Positions 1 to 9,102 of a DNA stretch of 64,000 bases are shown here, piece after piece; position 1 is the stretch's first letter, and the number at the start of each line of letters is the position of its first letter. The notes below the pieces were generated by a model. That model had not been told where the DNA came from, did no database searches, and saw only the letters and a program-made list of their open reading frames with translations. This DNA is from Xylanibacter ruminicola (GTDB lineage: Bacteria > Bacteroidota > Bacteroidia > Bacteroidales > Bacteroidaceae). Location of the stretch: contig NZ_FNRF01000004.1 of the NCBI RefSeq assembly GCF_900107775.1, positions 124,001 to 188,000 on the forward strand, in the 5' to 3' direction. The translations under genes were made by a program, and so were the position numbers.

Positions 1-471
1 AATGAAAATCATTCCTCTTGGTGAAAGTAATTCTTTTGCAATCCTTAGTCTTTTATCCATGAAGGATAGCCATTTGCTATGCTTAAATGAATCCTCTGAG
101 TCAACATATGAATCATTATATGTAAAATCTTTATGCCCAGTGTTATATGGTGGATCGATGTATATTACATCTATCATTCCCCCGTGTGTATAGGTCAAAG
201 CAACAAGTGTTTGAAGATTCTCACCTTCAATCAGAATATGGTTGGGATAGTGCTCAGACTCTGTATCATTTACAATTTGGCGATCCTTAACCTCACGAAG
301 AATCGGCAATTGAGTCTTCAGTTGTTCGAAAGCATCTTCTGTCGAGTCCTCCCACACCAGTCCATAGGTCTTTTTCTCGTTAAGCAATCCGAGCAAGGCC
401 GACTTGTCGTCATTGCTCAGACCTTCAGCCTCACGGATCTTTCTGATTAGTTCTTCTTTATCAAACTTCAT
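1..471 (-). CDS. mod: Type III restriction-modification DNA methyltransferase (Mod), N-terminal part, cut by the window edge
   Basis: The frame opens at the ATG complementary to 469-471 and stays open for 157 codons to base 1, so only the N-terminal part is present. Residues 106-112 read DPPYNTG, the catalytic motif IV (DPPY) of N6-adenine/N4-cytosine amino methyltransferases. Residues about 74-92 (HYPNHILIEGENLQTL) match the conserved segment just before the SAM-binding fold in Mod subunits, and the 70-residue charged leader is also typical of the family. It starts 12 bp after the stop of the DUF262 gene, so the two are probably co-transcribed. The res (restriction) subunit would be expected further left, outside the window. 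Mod modifies one strand of an asymmetric site and is needed by Res for cleavage. Confidence 0.9.
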   Translation of the reverse strand, partial: MKFDKEELIRKIREAEGLSNDDKSALLGLLNEKKTYGLVWEDSTEDAFEQLKTQLPILREVKDRQIVNDTESEHYPNHILIEGENLQTLVALTYTHGGMIDVIYIDPPYNTGHKDFTYNDSYVDSEDSFKHSKWLSFMDKRLRIAKELLSPRGMIFI

Positions 472-483
472 AATATGATGTTT

Positions 484-2148
484 TTAGTTGTTTTCTTCTT
501 CAAATAATTCAAATTCCTCTACGTCCTCATCAGATTCTGGCATCTGAATGACCTCCTTCTTTTCATTTGCACAGCACACATTCTGGATAGTTGTTAGTAT
601 GGCAGTTCCGCGTAATGAAACGAACTCTTTAAAATTATCAGCCTTTGCAGCAGCAAATGCCTTTTCATCGATGAAATGTGTGAGCAGGCATTTCAAAATG
701 TCAGAATTATCTTGTTCGTAATTCTTCAAATAAACGCTGGGAAACTTCGCACTAATCTGCTGATTCAAGCGTTTTGTAATAAAGGCAAAGTTCAGCACAG
801 AGTTAGCTTCGTCCTGTGAAATACCTAATTTATTCCGCAAAGCATAAGGGAAGAAATGATGATTCTCCTTAGAATTGGAACGCGAAGCATTGGTCTTGTC
901 CAGTGTTACGATAGCCCCATTATCAAAGTCCAATGGTCCATTCAAAGCCATCAGGCAGAGAATACCATTCTTAATAACAGAACGCAAGTTCATTCTTACT
1001 CGCAACAAATCGTCAACTGTTAACTTTACAGAGAAAAGCCTTGGTGAACGCTCACCCTTTGTTAAGGCATTAATCCACAATACGTCTTCGTTCATACGGG
1101 TTAACGTAGAGCTGGAATAGCGTTGTGAGAAAGTAACCGTCCAGAACCAGCCTGCAATCAGATTCTTTACCTCTGCATTGATGTATTTCTCGCCAGAAAG
1201 GAAGAAATAATGCTGGATAACTGCCAATATGCTGTTATAAGGAATGATGGATATTTGTTGTACTCCCAGGTTCTTCACAAAATCAATTGCAAGTCGGATA
1301 CATTCCGTTGTCTTCTTCCAGTTGGCCTTACATTTTTCATATGTAAGATTCAACTGGTGTCTGTTCGTACAGTCGCCTGAGACATTAAGTGCAAGTGACT
1401 GAGTGAATATTTCAGAATCTAAAGTACCAAAAATCTTAATGACAGGATCGCTATTAAATTCTGCTATCTTATTTCGCAAATCAAAATCCTCCGACCATAC
1501 AGATGCATGAACAAGGTCAAACAGCGAGAGCCTCTTTCCTCCTTGATTGATTCGCTCAAAGATGGTAACAACCTCATCCAGCTCCATATTCATCGATTTG
1601 ATGATGCTTACTGGATAGTTGATCAGCAATTCATGGCAATCTTTGATGATATTACCAAACTCTATTCTGCCAGAACCGTAATACTCCTGCAACAAGTTTC
1701 CGTATTCCTGATCATTATAGATTTTCCAAACTGGAATGTTGTTTTGCTCAGTCTTAAGTTTGGGTACTTTGAATACTCGTTGGTCAAGATTAAAGCAAAT
1801 CTTACCATATTCCACCTCGTTCAATGTCTTACCTCGCAAAGCTACATACAAAGAAGTTATGCGCTGCTGCCCATCAAGGATGAAAGAAAATTTACTGGCC
1901 TCAGGTTTCTTTGGGAATCCCAAATCTGTAATATCCCTACAAAACCCATCCATCTTCATGTCCGTATCCCAAAGGAAGAAAGATCCAATAGGATATTGCT
2001 TGTATATGCTGTTTAACAGACTCACAATCTTTGTACGCTCCCAAACATAAGCTCTCTGGAATCTGGGAATGCGCATATTGCCATTCTCCAGCTCCTGAAA
2101 GATACGTGGTAGTGTCCAATTATTGATAATCTCTATTTTTTGTCCCAT
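484..2148 (-). CDS. DUF262/DUF1524 (GmrSD-like) nuclease domain protein
   Basis: This 554-residue protein starts at an ATG with a -7 box 22-29 bp upstream. The N-terminal DUF262 (ParB/Srx-like) domain shows RIPRFQRAYVW at 26-36 and the hallmark DGQQR at 92-96. Near residues 428-432 it has HHFFP, followed by an N-S-V-L-N-F and N-Q-Q-I-S-x-x-P segment, which is the HNH-like DUF1524 signature. This two-domain architecture is that of GmrSD type IV enzymes and the BrxU-like family, which in known cases cut modified phage DNA using nucleotide hydrolysis. It sits 12 bp before mod, suggesting a combined operon acting on unmodified and modified foreign DNA. The enzymatic role is inferred from family motifs; the final residues are very acidic (about 535-554). 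Confidence 0.85.
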   Translation of the reverse strand: MGQKIEIINNWTLPRIFQELENGNMRIPRFQRAYVWERTKIVSLLNSIYKQYPIGSFFLWDTDMKMDGFCRDITDLGFPKKPEASKFSFILDGQQRITSLYVALRGKTLNEVEYGKICFNLDQRVFKVPKLKTEQNNIPVWKIYNDQEYGNLLQEYYGSGRIEFGNIIKDCHELLINYPVSIIKSMNMELDEVVTIFERINQGGKRLSLFDLVHASVWSEDFDLRNKIAEFNSDPVIKIFGTLDSEIFTQSLALNVSGDCTNRHQLNLTYEKCKANWKKTTECIRLAIDFVKNLGVQQISIIPYNSILAVIQHYFFLSGEKYINAEVKNLIAGWFWTVTFSQRYSSSTLTRMNEDVLWINALTKGERSPRLFSVKLTVDDLLRVRMNLRSVIKNGILCLMALNGPLDFDNGAIVTLDKTNASRSNSKENHHFFPYALRNKLGISQDEANSVLNFAFITKRLNQQISAKFPSVYLKNYEQDNSDILKCLLTHFIDEKAFAAAKADNFKEFVSLRGTAILTTIQNVCCANEKKEVIQMPESDEDVEEFELFEEENN

Positions 2149-2169
2149 TATTCATATTTTATTTGCCCA

Positions 2170-2177
2170 CAAAGATA
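2170..2177 (-). promoter_or_regulatory. -7 promoter box of the DUF262-mod operon
   Basis: On the minus strand this reads TATCTTTG, matching the Bacteroidota -7 consensus TAnnTTTG, 22 bp before the DUF262 start codon. No convincing TTTG -33 box is present at the usual distance. Confidence 0.6.
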
Positions 2178-2297
2178 GTAAAATAAATCCTAAATAAGGT
2201 CGACAAAACCAAAAAACTGGCAAAAAACAGCATTTTTAATCGTTTTTGCTATCTTTTTGAATCAAAACAATGATCATTACATTACTAATGTTGAGAA

Positions 2298-2358
2298 ATT
2301 CCCGACTTGGGAATAAATTATTCCCTCGTTGGGAACAAAACATTCCTAAACTGGGAAT
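2298..2358. repeat. Three palindromes in exact 22-bp register
   Basis: Copies lie at 2298-2314, 2320-2336 and 2342-2358. Each is a 17-bp inverted repeat of the form ATTCC(C/T)-N5-GGGAA(T/C), and consecutive copies start exactly 22 bp apart (about two helical turns). They fill the gap between the end of the AlbA_2-WYL gene and the DUF262 promoter, about 120-180 bp upstream of the -7 box. The regular phasing suggests cooperative protein binding on one face of the helix, so an operator array is the best reading. Confidence 0.7.
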
Positions 2359-2380
2359 GAGATACATACAACAATGCTGA

Positions 2381-5245
2381 CTATTTCAGATATTTATCTG
2401 CATATTCTTTAGCATACTTCTTCAACTCATCGCCTTCAAGTATCCGGATGTGTTCAGCCAAGCCAATGTAGAAGCGTCCTATACCTACCATGCTACAGAC
2501 TTCGGTAGTGAAGTACCAGATATTTTCGTCCCCCTTATGTCCAGTAATAAAGTCTTTTGCACGGGGAAATTCCTCTACGAGTAAGTTCTTGGCCATCAAG
2601 TCAAGTTGTAGCGATATGCGTGTGGTTGTGTCACCATTCATGTGGAACACATCCACCTTTACATCCTTATGAAAATTGGTGCGATGCCATGGTTCGTCGG
2701 CCTTTATCTCGACATAGCCTATGCGATTGATGCTGAACACACGAGTGCACATCTTATCGAGATCGAAACAGATAACAAGTCCATCTTCTGGGCGGATATC
2801 ATAGGCTTCTACATGACGATCGCTCACGCTTCCGCCATTGTTAGATGCATAGTTGTGCAGAACCACACAACGTTTCTGAGTGCAAGCATGTTGCAGCATA
2901 GATATGGCAGCTGCGCGTCCTTTGTTTGTAAACACCTTACGGTCGATAAGTTCCTGACGCATTTCCTCGGGCATTGTTCTCGATTCTGCATTCACACGCA
3001 GATAGGCAGTACCATTGAGTTCAACCACTCGATATGGATGAGGTTCAACATGTATGCCTACCACTTTGTTATCATATAGGGCTTCGATACGCAGATAAGG
3101 TAGCGCATCAACACCAAAGTGTTTAGATGCCACGTCTTGTACATAACGCATATATGCATCGATGCTCTGAGTTTTAAGATAGGTCATATCGCTGTTAATG
3201 CCCACTACATAACCCTGATCGTTAACTCCTAAATAAAGTGTGCCACCAGTAGTGCTATTGAGGAAGGCACAGATGCCTCTCATCACATTCATATTCTGAG
3301 CATATTCGTCGGGTTGCATATTGTTATCAGGCGGATAAACGATAGAAGTTTTGAACTCAAGTGTACCACTCTCCACACCAAGATAGGTACCCTTGTCGGC
3401 CTCAAGGTCAGCATCATTCTCGGTTTCGATAGATAGAGTGCGGATAATCTCGCGCCGAATCACGTTGAGTGCAGAGCCCGATAGGGTGTCCTGCATAGAG
3501 TTGGCAGTCTGGATAAGTCGGGCCAATCGAGCCAACTGGGGCATATCTTCTTCGAAATCGCTAATGGTCTTTGCCAATTTTTCTGAGTTATCCTTACGCC
3601 CATATTCCTTTAACAGGTCAACTATTGACAAGCGTATCAGAGTAGCTTTTGCATCAAGATATTCTGCATCAGGTTCAAGTGTTATGGCGTTAATCTTCTC
3701 GCCATTAACAAACTGAATGAGTGCACGCAGGTAGGTACGGGCAAAGCTGATATATGATGATGTTAGTTCGTCGCCTACCATCTCAGCCATCACATTGGCA
3801 TTGGCCAAGCAACGGAATCGGTCAGATGGTTTCAGGAGTGATTTTTGATACTCATAGAGCAAACGAGACAACAGGCGGAGTAGTACCGGACTGAGTTCTG
3901 CTGTATCTTCTTCGGGGCGCTGATAAACAGGAGGCTCGGTTTGCTCAGCAAATGCACGGATACAGTCGTGACGGGCGGCTTTCTCGTCGAAGGTATCGTT
4001 GAGGTTCCGGGATTTATCTTCGCGAACGTAACCAATCATCATACCATATGCCTTGCCTGTGCAGTACTCCTTAATAGAAATGAAGGCAAAATCGCCATGA
4101 CGATATTCGCCAGTGTTGTCAGTACGTACCGCCACACCGCTCTCTGTGAGCCAGGCATAAGATCTTGGTTGTTCATCAATCAGGGTTGCCAGCATGTAGC
4201 TGTTATCGTCATCCATCGTCTCGCGGGTATCTTCTACAAAGAAACGTACAAGCTGCTCCTCGATATTGAATTCGCCGTGGAATGGATCGCTGATGGTGGC
4301 AGTTAGATAATCGCCGATGTGGAAGTCTTTGTAGAGTTCGTCAGTATAATAGTATACCAAACTACGCCGAACGTATTTGATTACACCCTCAACCTTTTGA
4401 TAATCAGGATCGATGGTTTCAACATGTACAACGCGGTCGATGCTTGTTACGCGTACGATGGCTTCGTCGCCAAAATCGTAAACTTTCATGGGCTTACGTT
4501 GAACTGATTTGTCCTGGGTTTTGAATTGGGCCAGAATAAAGTCCTTGGTGTATTCGTCCATGTCGACAACACTATCCGACAGGCTCTGTTTGAGTTTCTT
4601 GTCGGATGAGGTACGGAGTGTTATGCCAAGTCCCGTATCGAGCGAGTTTGCTCCTTCCTTAACAAGCTTTTTCGAGTCAGCCTTGTTGTCGTGAGTAAGC
4701 ATTAACGCATCTGCTGTAAGCATGGCAGTACCATACTTACTGAATGTTTGCGGTTTGGATATCAGAGTATCGAACTTGGCTTGCTTGCAGGCATTGTGTA
4801 CAAAGAGCTCTGTGCCGAGCTTTTCCAGGTCATTCCATCCGAAACCGAGATTGGTAACCTTCTCGAAGCGTATACGCTGCATGATGGTTTTCACTATCAG
4901 ATCGCTGAGTCGAGGATTCATCTGGCGCAACTCGTTCATAAAGGCTACGTATGCAGGCAGAGCCAGTTGATGGTTGCCGTCGGCCAGCAGATAGGTGGCC
5001 AGCATGCTAACATTAGCAGCCAACTGTTGACGTTCCTGCTCGTCGGCATATACAGGACGTTCCGAAAGATCGCGCAACAAATCGCTAACGCGTTCGCGGA
5101 AGAGTTCTATAGTAGTATTATAGAATGCATCTTTAGTACCATGCTCTGCACAGTCGCGCAGATATGACTGTAACTTGGCGAAGTTATCGTCAATATACTC
5201 CTTTTTCAAGTCGAGCCATAGAGGCGTCTTATCTGTTGTAGCCAT
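2381..5245 (-). CDS. Large protein with Schlafen-type AlbA_2 domain and C-terminal WYL domain
   Basis: The protein is 954 residues long. Residues 1-600 match no family I can name; they are mostly helical with a beta-rich stretch around 260-420. At about 625-750 there is an AlbA_2 (Schlafen) domain: ESGTLEFKTS, then a helix with CAFLNSTTGGTLYLGVND and VVGIN, as in AlbA_2 proteins that bind nucleic acid. At about 775-890 a WYL-like domain follows (start IXXL-x-HA, V-LHNYASNN, FSINRIGYVEI). WYL domains usually sense ligands, often nucleotides or nucleic acid, in defence regulators, but no canonical N-terminal HTH is seen. The gene lies 55 bp downstream of the LRR_5 gene and is probably co-transcribed with it. 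A role as sensor or regulator in the defence block is inference. Confidence 0.7.
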   Translation of the reverse strand: MATTDKTPLWLDLKKEYIDDNFAKLQSYLRDCAEHGTKDAFYNTTIELFRERVSDLLRDLSERPVYADEQERQQLAANVSMLATYLLADGNHQLALPAYVAFMNELRQMNPRLSDLIVKTIMQRIRFEKVTNLGFGWNDLEKLGTELFVHNACKQAKFDTLISKPQTFSKYGTAMLTADALMLTHDNKADSKKLVKEGANSLDTGLGITLRTSSDKKLKQSLSDSVVDMDEYTKDFILAQFKTQDKSVQRKPMKVYDFGDEAIVRVTSIDRVVHVETIDPDYQKVEGVIKYVRRSLVYYYTDELYKDFHIGDYLTATISDPFHGEFNIEEQLVRFFVEDTRETMDDDNSYMLATLIDEQPRSYAWLTESGVAVRTDNTGEYRHGDFAFISIKEYCTGKAYGMMIGYVREDKSRNLNDTFDEKAARHDCIRAFAEQTEPPVYQRPEEDTAELSPVLLRLLSRLLYEYQKSLLKPSDRFRCLANANVMAEMVGDELTSSYISFARTYLRALIQFVNGEKINAITLEPDAEYLDAKATLIRLSIVDLLKEYGRKDNSEKLAKTISDFEEDMPQLARLARLIQTANSMQDTLSGSALNVIRREIIRTLSIETENDADLEADKGTYLGVESGTLEFKTSIVYPPDNNMQPDEYAQNMNVMRGICAFLNSTTGGTLYLGVNDQGYVVGINSDMTYLKTQSIDAYMRYVQDVASKHFGVDALPYLRIEALYDNKVVGIHVEPHPYRVVELNGTAYLRVNAESRTMPEEMRQELIDRKVFTNKGRAAAISMLQHACTQKRCVVLHNYASNNGGSVSDRHVEAYDIRPEDGLVICFDLDKMCTRVFSINRIGYVEIKADEPWHRTNFHKDVKVDVFHMNGDTTTRISLQLDLMAKNLLVEEFPRAKDFITGHKGDENIWYFTTEVCSMVGIGRFYIGLAEHIRILEGDELKKYAKEYADKYLK

Positions 5246-5300
5246 GTCACTTATTGTTTTTATCCAATTTATGTTACTTTACAATCGTAAAACAAATGAA

Positions 5301-8054
5301 TTAACGCTCAAAAGCAATCAGGGTTTTCTTCTTGTTCATCAATTTGCCATCAACGTAGGAGAACAACTTGCAAGAGTCACGAACAATTAATTGTTTAATA
5401 TACTGGTTATTTTTAGCAGCATTAATATGACGACGCTGAACATCATCAGGGAGTACCAGTGTGGCCACTTTGATACTGGAGATAAATCTCAGTAGAATGT
5501 CAACCTCACGTGTACCACTATTTCCATAAACCGGCCCAGAATGGCTCATTCCCAAAAACTGAGACCATTCTTCCATCTCTGAGCCAAAAGTAGCTTCTGA
5601 CACATCTAAATAGTCATATATGCGGGAGGACATGGTCTCAATATCTTCAAGATGGAAGTCGCCCGTGATTTTTGTTTTCTTCCCGAGTTTCAAGGCATAC
5701 CCCTTCTCATCAACACTTACCTCCGCTATCAATTCTGAATCAGCATCAGCACCAGATTCCAACTCTTTAAGAGAATAAACATCGAACTTTTCAATGGCAG
5801 TTCCTTTAAATCCAAATATGAACAACTGCTCAGGAACATAAACTTTACATTTCTTCTTATCTATATCATCAAAGGTGTTCCAATTGAGGTCGATAAGATT
5901 ACAAAGAAGTTTCATGGTGGCAAGTCCCTTGCATCCATCGAAGATGTTTTGACCTATTTCAGTAACACTCTCTGGGATGGTAATCGACTGAAGCCTTCCA
6001 CATCCCTTGAATGCGTAATCAGAAATCCTTTTAACGCCATCAGGAATCACATATTCCTGTATTTGGGCTTTACGAGGCATTTTTATCAGTTCCGTACCAT
6101 CCTTATCATAGAGAACTCCATCCTTCACCTGATACAACTTGAATTTCTCACCAACAATGATACTATCCAAATTAACCAGGTCATTACTAAAAATATTAAC
6201 AGGGAAAGATTCCATAGCATCATTTAGCCTTATACTCTCGATGCCAATACATTTGTGGAAAGCATCTTTAGATACCGATAAAACACTATCAGGAATTCTG
6301 AAGTCTTTGATGTTTGAGCTACTTGGGACGCTAATGAGCTCTGTCATGTCCTTATTATACAGCGCCCCTTCAAAAGAAGCATAATAAGGATTTGCAGGGT
6401 CTACTATTATCATCGACAACTGGTCACAGCCCCTAAAGGCATTTGGGTCAATCTTCTTCACGCTTGATGGTATGAATATCTCTGGAATCGACACTTTTTC
6501 AAAAATTCCAAACCCAAGCCTTCTGACTCCCTCTGGTAAAATCTTACTGGTTACTGAACTACACTCTGCAAATGCAAAATTCTGTATCTCACGAAGACTA
6601 CTTGGAAGGGACAGTTCTTTTAGGCTACGACATTTCCTAAACGCCCCAATCTCTATAGTTTCTATTGTCTCTGGAAACGAAATGTGTTCAAGAGAACAAC
6701 AATCCTCAAATGCATGTTTGCCTATAATGCAAACTCCCTCTGGAATATCAAGACAGATTAAATATTGCTTATAAACATCTTTTACTTGTATGAGAGTCTT
6801 ACCATCAGGACTAAGCTCGACCATATCTATTGGGGAGATTCCAGTTTCTTCTTGCTTCTCTTCTTGAATATTGGGGAATATAGCAAAAGCTGGATGTTTC
6901 CTATAATCATCAGCACACCCTTTTGGTACATATAGGGTACAGAGTGATGTATACACCCCATGAAATGCATTTTTGTCAACAGGTGCTCCCTTAATATCTT
7001 GTATGTGAATATGGATGGCAGTCAGAGATGGACACTTCGAGATTATATTCTCTGCTAAATCAGCATAATTTGGAATATACAGCTCTTTGAGATTCTTACA
7101 ATTAGTGAATACCCCATTACCTAAACTGGTAATTGTGGAAGGAATGGTGAACGTTTCATCGGGATGTGCGGAGGGATAGCATATAATTTTACACATATCC
7201 TTACTATACAACACTCCGTTAACAGAAACGTAGTCTTTGTTATTGGGATCCACTTCTATTCTTTCCAATGAATCACATCCATCGAAACCACCAACTATTA
7301 CAGATACATTTCGAGGTAACGAGATTCTGCGTAATGCCGAACAGCCATCAAAAGCTTTCATGAGAATAAACGAGAGACTCTCTGGAAGTGTTATTTCCTC
7401 AAGAGAACTACAACCAGAAAGGAAAAAGAATGGTATTTCTGTAGTACCTTCTGGAATGTTGATCTTCCTAAGATTTTTGCAATCTTCGAATGTATAATCA
7501 TTAAATTTAGTAATGCTACTTGGTATGACTATACTTTGAATTGTCTGGCATCCCCTGAAAGCACCTTTCTCAATCTTTTTCACCTTCTTATCTATGACAA
7601 GATCAGAAATCTTAACCTTTGCAGGCACCATGTAAAGGATACTTTTCCTACTGTTATAGATGATGCCATCAACAGAGCAATACTTACTATTGGCTGGCGA
7701 GATAATAAACTCCTCCAACTGTTTGCAGTCAATGAATCCCGTCAAAGCAATTGAAGTAACATACTCTTGTATAGTTACTCTTCGAAGGGATGTACATCCT
7801 GTGAAGACATTGGCATCAATCGAAGTAAGGTTTTGTGGTAAAACGATTTCCTTCAGTGACGAACAATCCATAAAGGCACTTGCCCCTATAGTTTCTACTG
7901 ATTCAGGTATCTTAACTGCCTTAAGCCTCTTGCATCCCTTGAAAGAATTAGGTTTGATTGAAACTACGCCGTCAGGGATGACAATTTCAGTCACCTCATT
8001 GTCGACGACACCATATACTTGGTTCAACCCGTTTATCTTTAGTTTTGTATCCAT
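5301..8054 (-). CDS. Long BspA-type leucine-rich repeat (LRR_5) protein without signal peptide
   Basis: The 917-residue product consists mainly of LRR_5 units of about 23 residues with the pattern (A)F-x-G/D-C-x-x-L-x-x-I-x-(I/L)-P-x-x-(V/I)-x-x-I. They form two blocks at roughly 15-390 and 405-730, each interspersed with longer segments beginning VDPxNxxY and containing a (V)LY-x-KD turn. The last 180 residues lack repeats. BspA proteins are normally secreted or surface-attached, but this one starts MDTKLKINGLNQ with no hydrophobic leader, so it probably stays in the cytoplasm. A -7 box (TATCTTTG on the minus strand, 8101-8108) lies about 46 bp upstream of the start. Its position between AAA+/LRR genes and the AlbA_2-WYL gene suggests a protein-binding or recognition role, which is inference. 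Confidence 0.85.
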   Translation of the reverse strand: MDTKLKINGLNQVYGVVDNEVTEIVIPDGVVSIKPNSFKGCKRLKAVKIPESVETIGASAFMDCSSLKEIVLPQNLTSIDANVFTGCTSLRRVTIQEYVTSIALTGFIDCKQLEEFIISPANSKYCSVDGIIYNSRKSILYMVPAKVKISDLVIDKKVKKIEKGAFRGCQTIQSIVIPSSITKFNDYTFEDCKNLRKINIPEGTTEIPFFFLSGCSSLEEITLPESLSFILMKAFDGCSALRRISLPRNVSVIVGGFDGCDSLERIEVDPNNKDYVSVNGVLYSKDMCKIICYPSAHPDETFTIPSTITSLGNGVFTNCKNLKELYIPNYADLAENIISKCPSLTAIHIHIQDIKGAPVDKNAFHGVYTSLCTLYVPKGCADDYRKHPAFAIFPNIQEEKQEETGISPIDMVELSPDGKTLIQVKDVYKQYLICLDIPEGVCIIGKHAFEDCCSLEHISFPETIETIEIGAFRKCRSLKELSLPSSLREIQNFAFAECSSVTSKILPEGVRRLGFGIFEKVSIPEIFIPSSVKKIDPNAFRGCDQLSMIIVDPANPYYASFEGALYNKDMTELISVPSSSNIKDFRIPDSVLSVSKDAFHKCIGIESIRLNDAMESFPVNIFSNDLVNLDSIIVGEKFKLYQVKDGVLYDKDGTELIKMPRKAQIQEYVIPDGVKRISDYAFKGCGRLQSITIPESVTEIGQNIFDGCKGLATMKLLCNLIDLNWNTFDDIDKKKCKVYVPEQLFIFGFKGTAIEKFDVYSLKELESGADADSELIAEVSVDEKGYALKLGKKTKITGDFHLEDIETMSSRIYDYLDVSEATFGSEMEEWSQFLGMSHSGPVYGNSGTREVDILLRFISSIKVATLVLPDDVQRRHINAAKNNQYIKQLIVRDSCKLFSYVDGKLMNKKKTLIAFER

Positions 8055-8100
8055 AGGGCCTTTTAAAGTAATTATTATATTCTAAGTTTAAAATTTAGAT

Positions 8101-8108
8101 ACAAAGAT
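8101..8108 (-). promoter_or_regulatory. -7 promoter box for the long LRR_5 gene
   Basis: Minus strand TATCTTTG, a perfect TAnnTTTG, about 46 bp upstream of the LRR_5 start at 8054. The TATASSTATA palindrome of the neighbouring regulon is absent here, so this gene probably has an independent promoter. Confidence 0.5.
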
Positions 8109-8148
8109 ATAAACAAATGTGCATATAATGCTATTTCTATAACATTTA

Positions 8149-8682
8149 TTAATCAGAAATGATGGTTCTGGTGGTAAAATCAGAGTAAACTATGATTTGA
8201 ACTCCTTTTTCGTTGGGGCGACAGGGACGACCAGATAGGTTGTAACGAGCTACTTCATTGACATCACCATCAGAGTAATCCCTTTCAACAGTCCTAACAG
8301 CAGACGTTGTGCTCTCTCCATAGTAGATGCCTTGGAGGGAGGTACAACCTGCGAAGGCATCCTCACCAATAAAACTTACTGTTTCTGGAAGGAATATTTC
8401 TTGGAGATAGGCGGCTCCTTCGAAGGCTCCACGGGCTATTCGACGGCAGTTTGCGTGAACAGTATAGGTAGTGCTCCGACTACCTGCTGGATAGCGTACC
8501 AGGATCCAGTCCTTGGTTCCCTCATAGCCGACAGCATAGAGCACGCCATCGATGGTTTTGTACTTGTTCATGTAGGTGCCGTTGATGTAACCTGACGTAA
8601 ACTTGTCAACCTTCTCAATCTCTTGGGCTTTGATTGCTGTACTCATAATCAGAGTGAACAGCAGAAACATAATTCTCATCAT
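8149..8682 (-). CDS. Small secreted LRR_5 protein
   Basis: The 177-residue product begins with a clear signal peptide: MMR, a hydrophobic core of about 14 residues and an AxA-like cleavage site near AIKAQE. Its middle contains about two LRR_5 units (ARGAFEGAAYLQEIFLP, then GEDAFAGCTSLQGIYYG). The tail contains RYNLSGRPC and a KG-x-QIIVYS strand, resembling the short YDLSGR-type C-terminal tails of secreted Bacteroidales proteins. It is the last gene of the AAA+-LRR_5-lipoprotein-LRR_5 run, starting 8 bp after the lipoprotein stop. A surface or periplasmic binding role is likely; the ligand is unknown. Confidence 0.75.
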   Translation of the reverse strand: MMRIMFLLFTLIMSTAIKAQEIEKVDKFTSGYINGTYMNKYKTIDGVLYAVGYEGTKDWILVRYPAGSRSTTYTVHANCRRIARGAFEGAAYLQEIFLPETVSFIGEDAFAGCTSLQGIYYGESTTSAVRTVERDYSDGDVNEVARYNLSGRPCRPNEKGVQIIVYSDFTTRTIISD

Positions 8683-8690
8683 CTCCGCAC

Positions 8691-9101
8691 TTATTTACGC
8701 TTAGCTAATGTATAATGTCCAAAGGAATCTCTCAGATATAATTCAGGGAACAAATACCCCTCGATAGTCAAGGAGATATTGCTCCCGCTTCTGGAGAATC
8801 GCAGAGTATTGCCATAGTAGGCATAGTTGTAGGTCTCTGTGTACCACTCGGTGTCATTGGGCTTGTCCATAGTGATATCGGCTCTGCCATCAGACATAAA
8901 CAGAATCTGCTTAAACTCCACACCACCAATAACCATAGGGTAATAGCACTGCCAGGTACCAAGTAACACATCAGCATAGAACACATCGCCAGCGATATTG
9001 GTTTTACGCTGCTGAGCACGGTTCAATTCATCCTGATAAGGGCATTCACATGATACCAATATCAAGGCGAATAGGGTAAAAAGTAGTTTCGTCATTCTCA
9101 T
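8691..9101 (-). CDS. Small predicted lipoprotein, unknown function
   Basis: The 136-residue product has an N-terminal type II signal sequence with lipobox LVSC (Cys at about residue 18), so it is probably anchored in a membrane. The mature part is beta-rich (LLGTWQCYYP, a lipocalin-like opening, then several strands) and resembles the lipocalin-like lipoproteins common in Bacteroidales, though no family is assigned with certainty. It begins 1 bp after the stop of the 305-residue LRR_5 gene and ends 8 bp before the next, so it belongs to the AAA+-led operon. Confidence 0.7.
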   Translation of the reverse strand: MRMTKLLFTLFALILVSCECPYQDELNRAQQRKTNIAGDVFYADVLLGTWQCYYPMVIGGVEFKQILFMSDGRADITMDKPNDTEWYTETYNYAYYGNTLRFSRSGSNISLTIEGYLFPELYLRDSFGHYTLAKRK

Positions 9102-9102
9102 A

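Noticed and set aside
7237..8085. Plus-strand open frames across the long LRR_5 gene
   Set aside because: They are shadows of the repetitive minus-strand LRR_5 sequence and have no promoter or domain.
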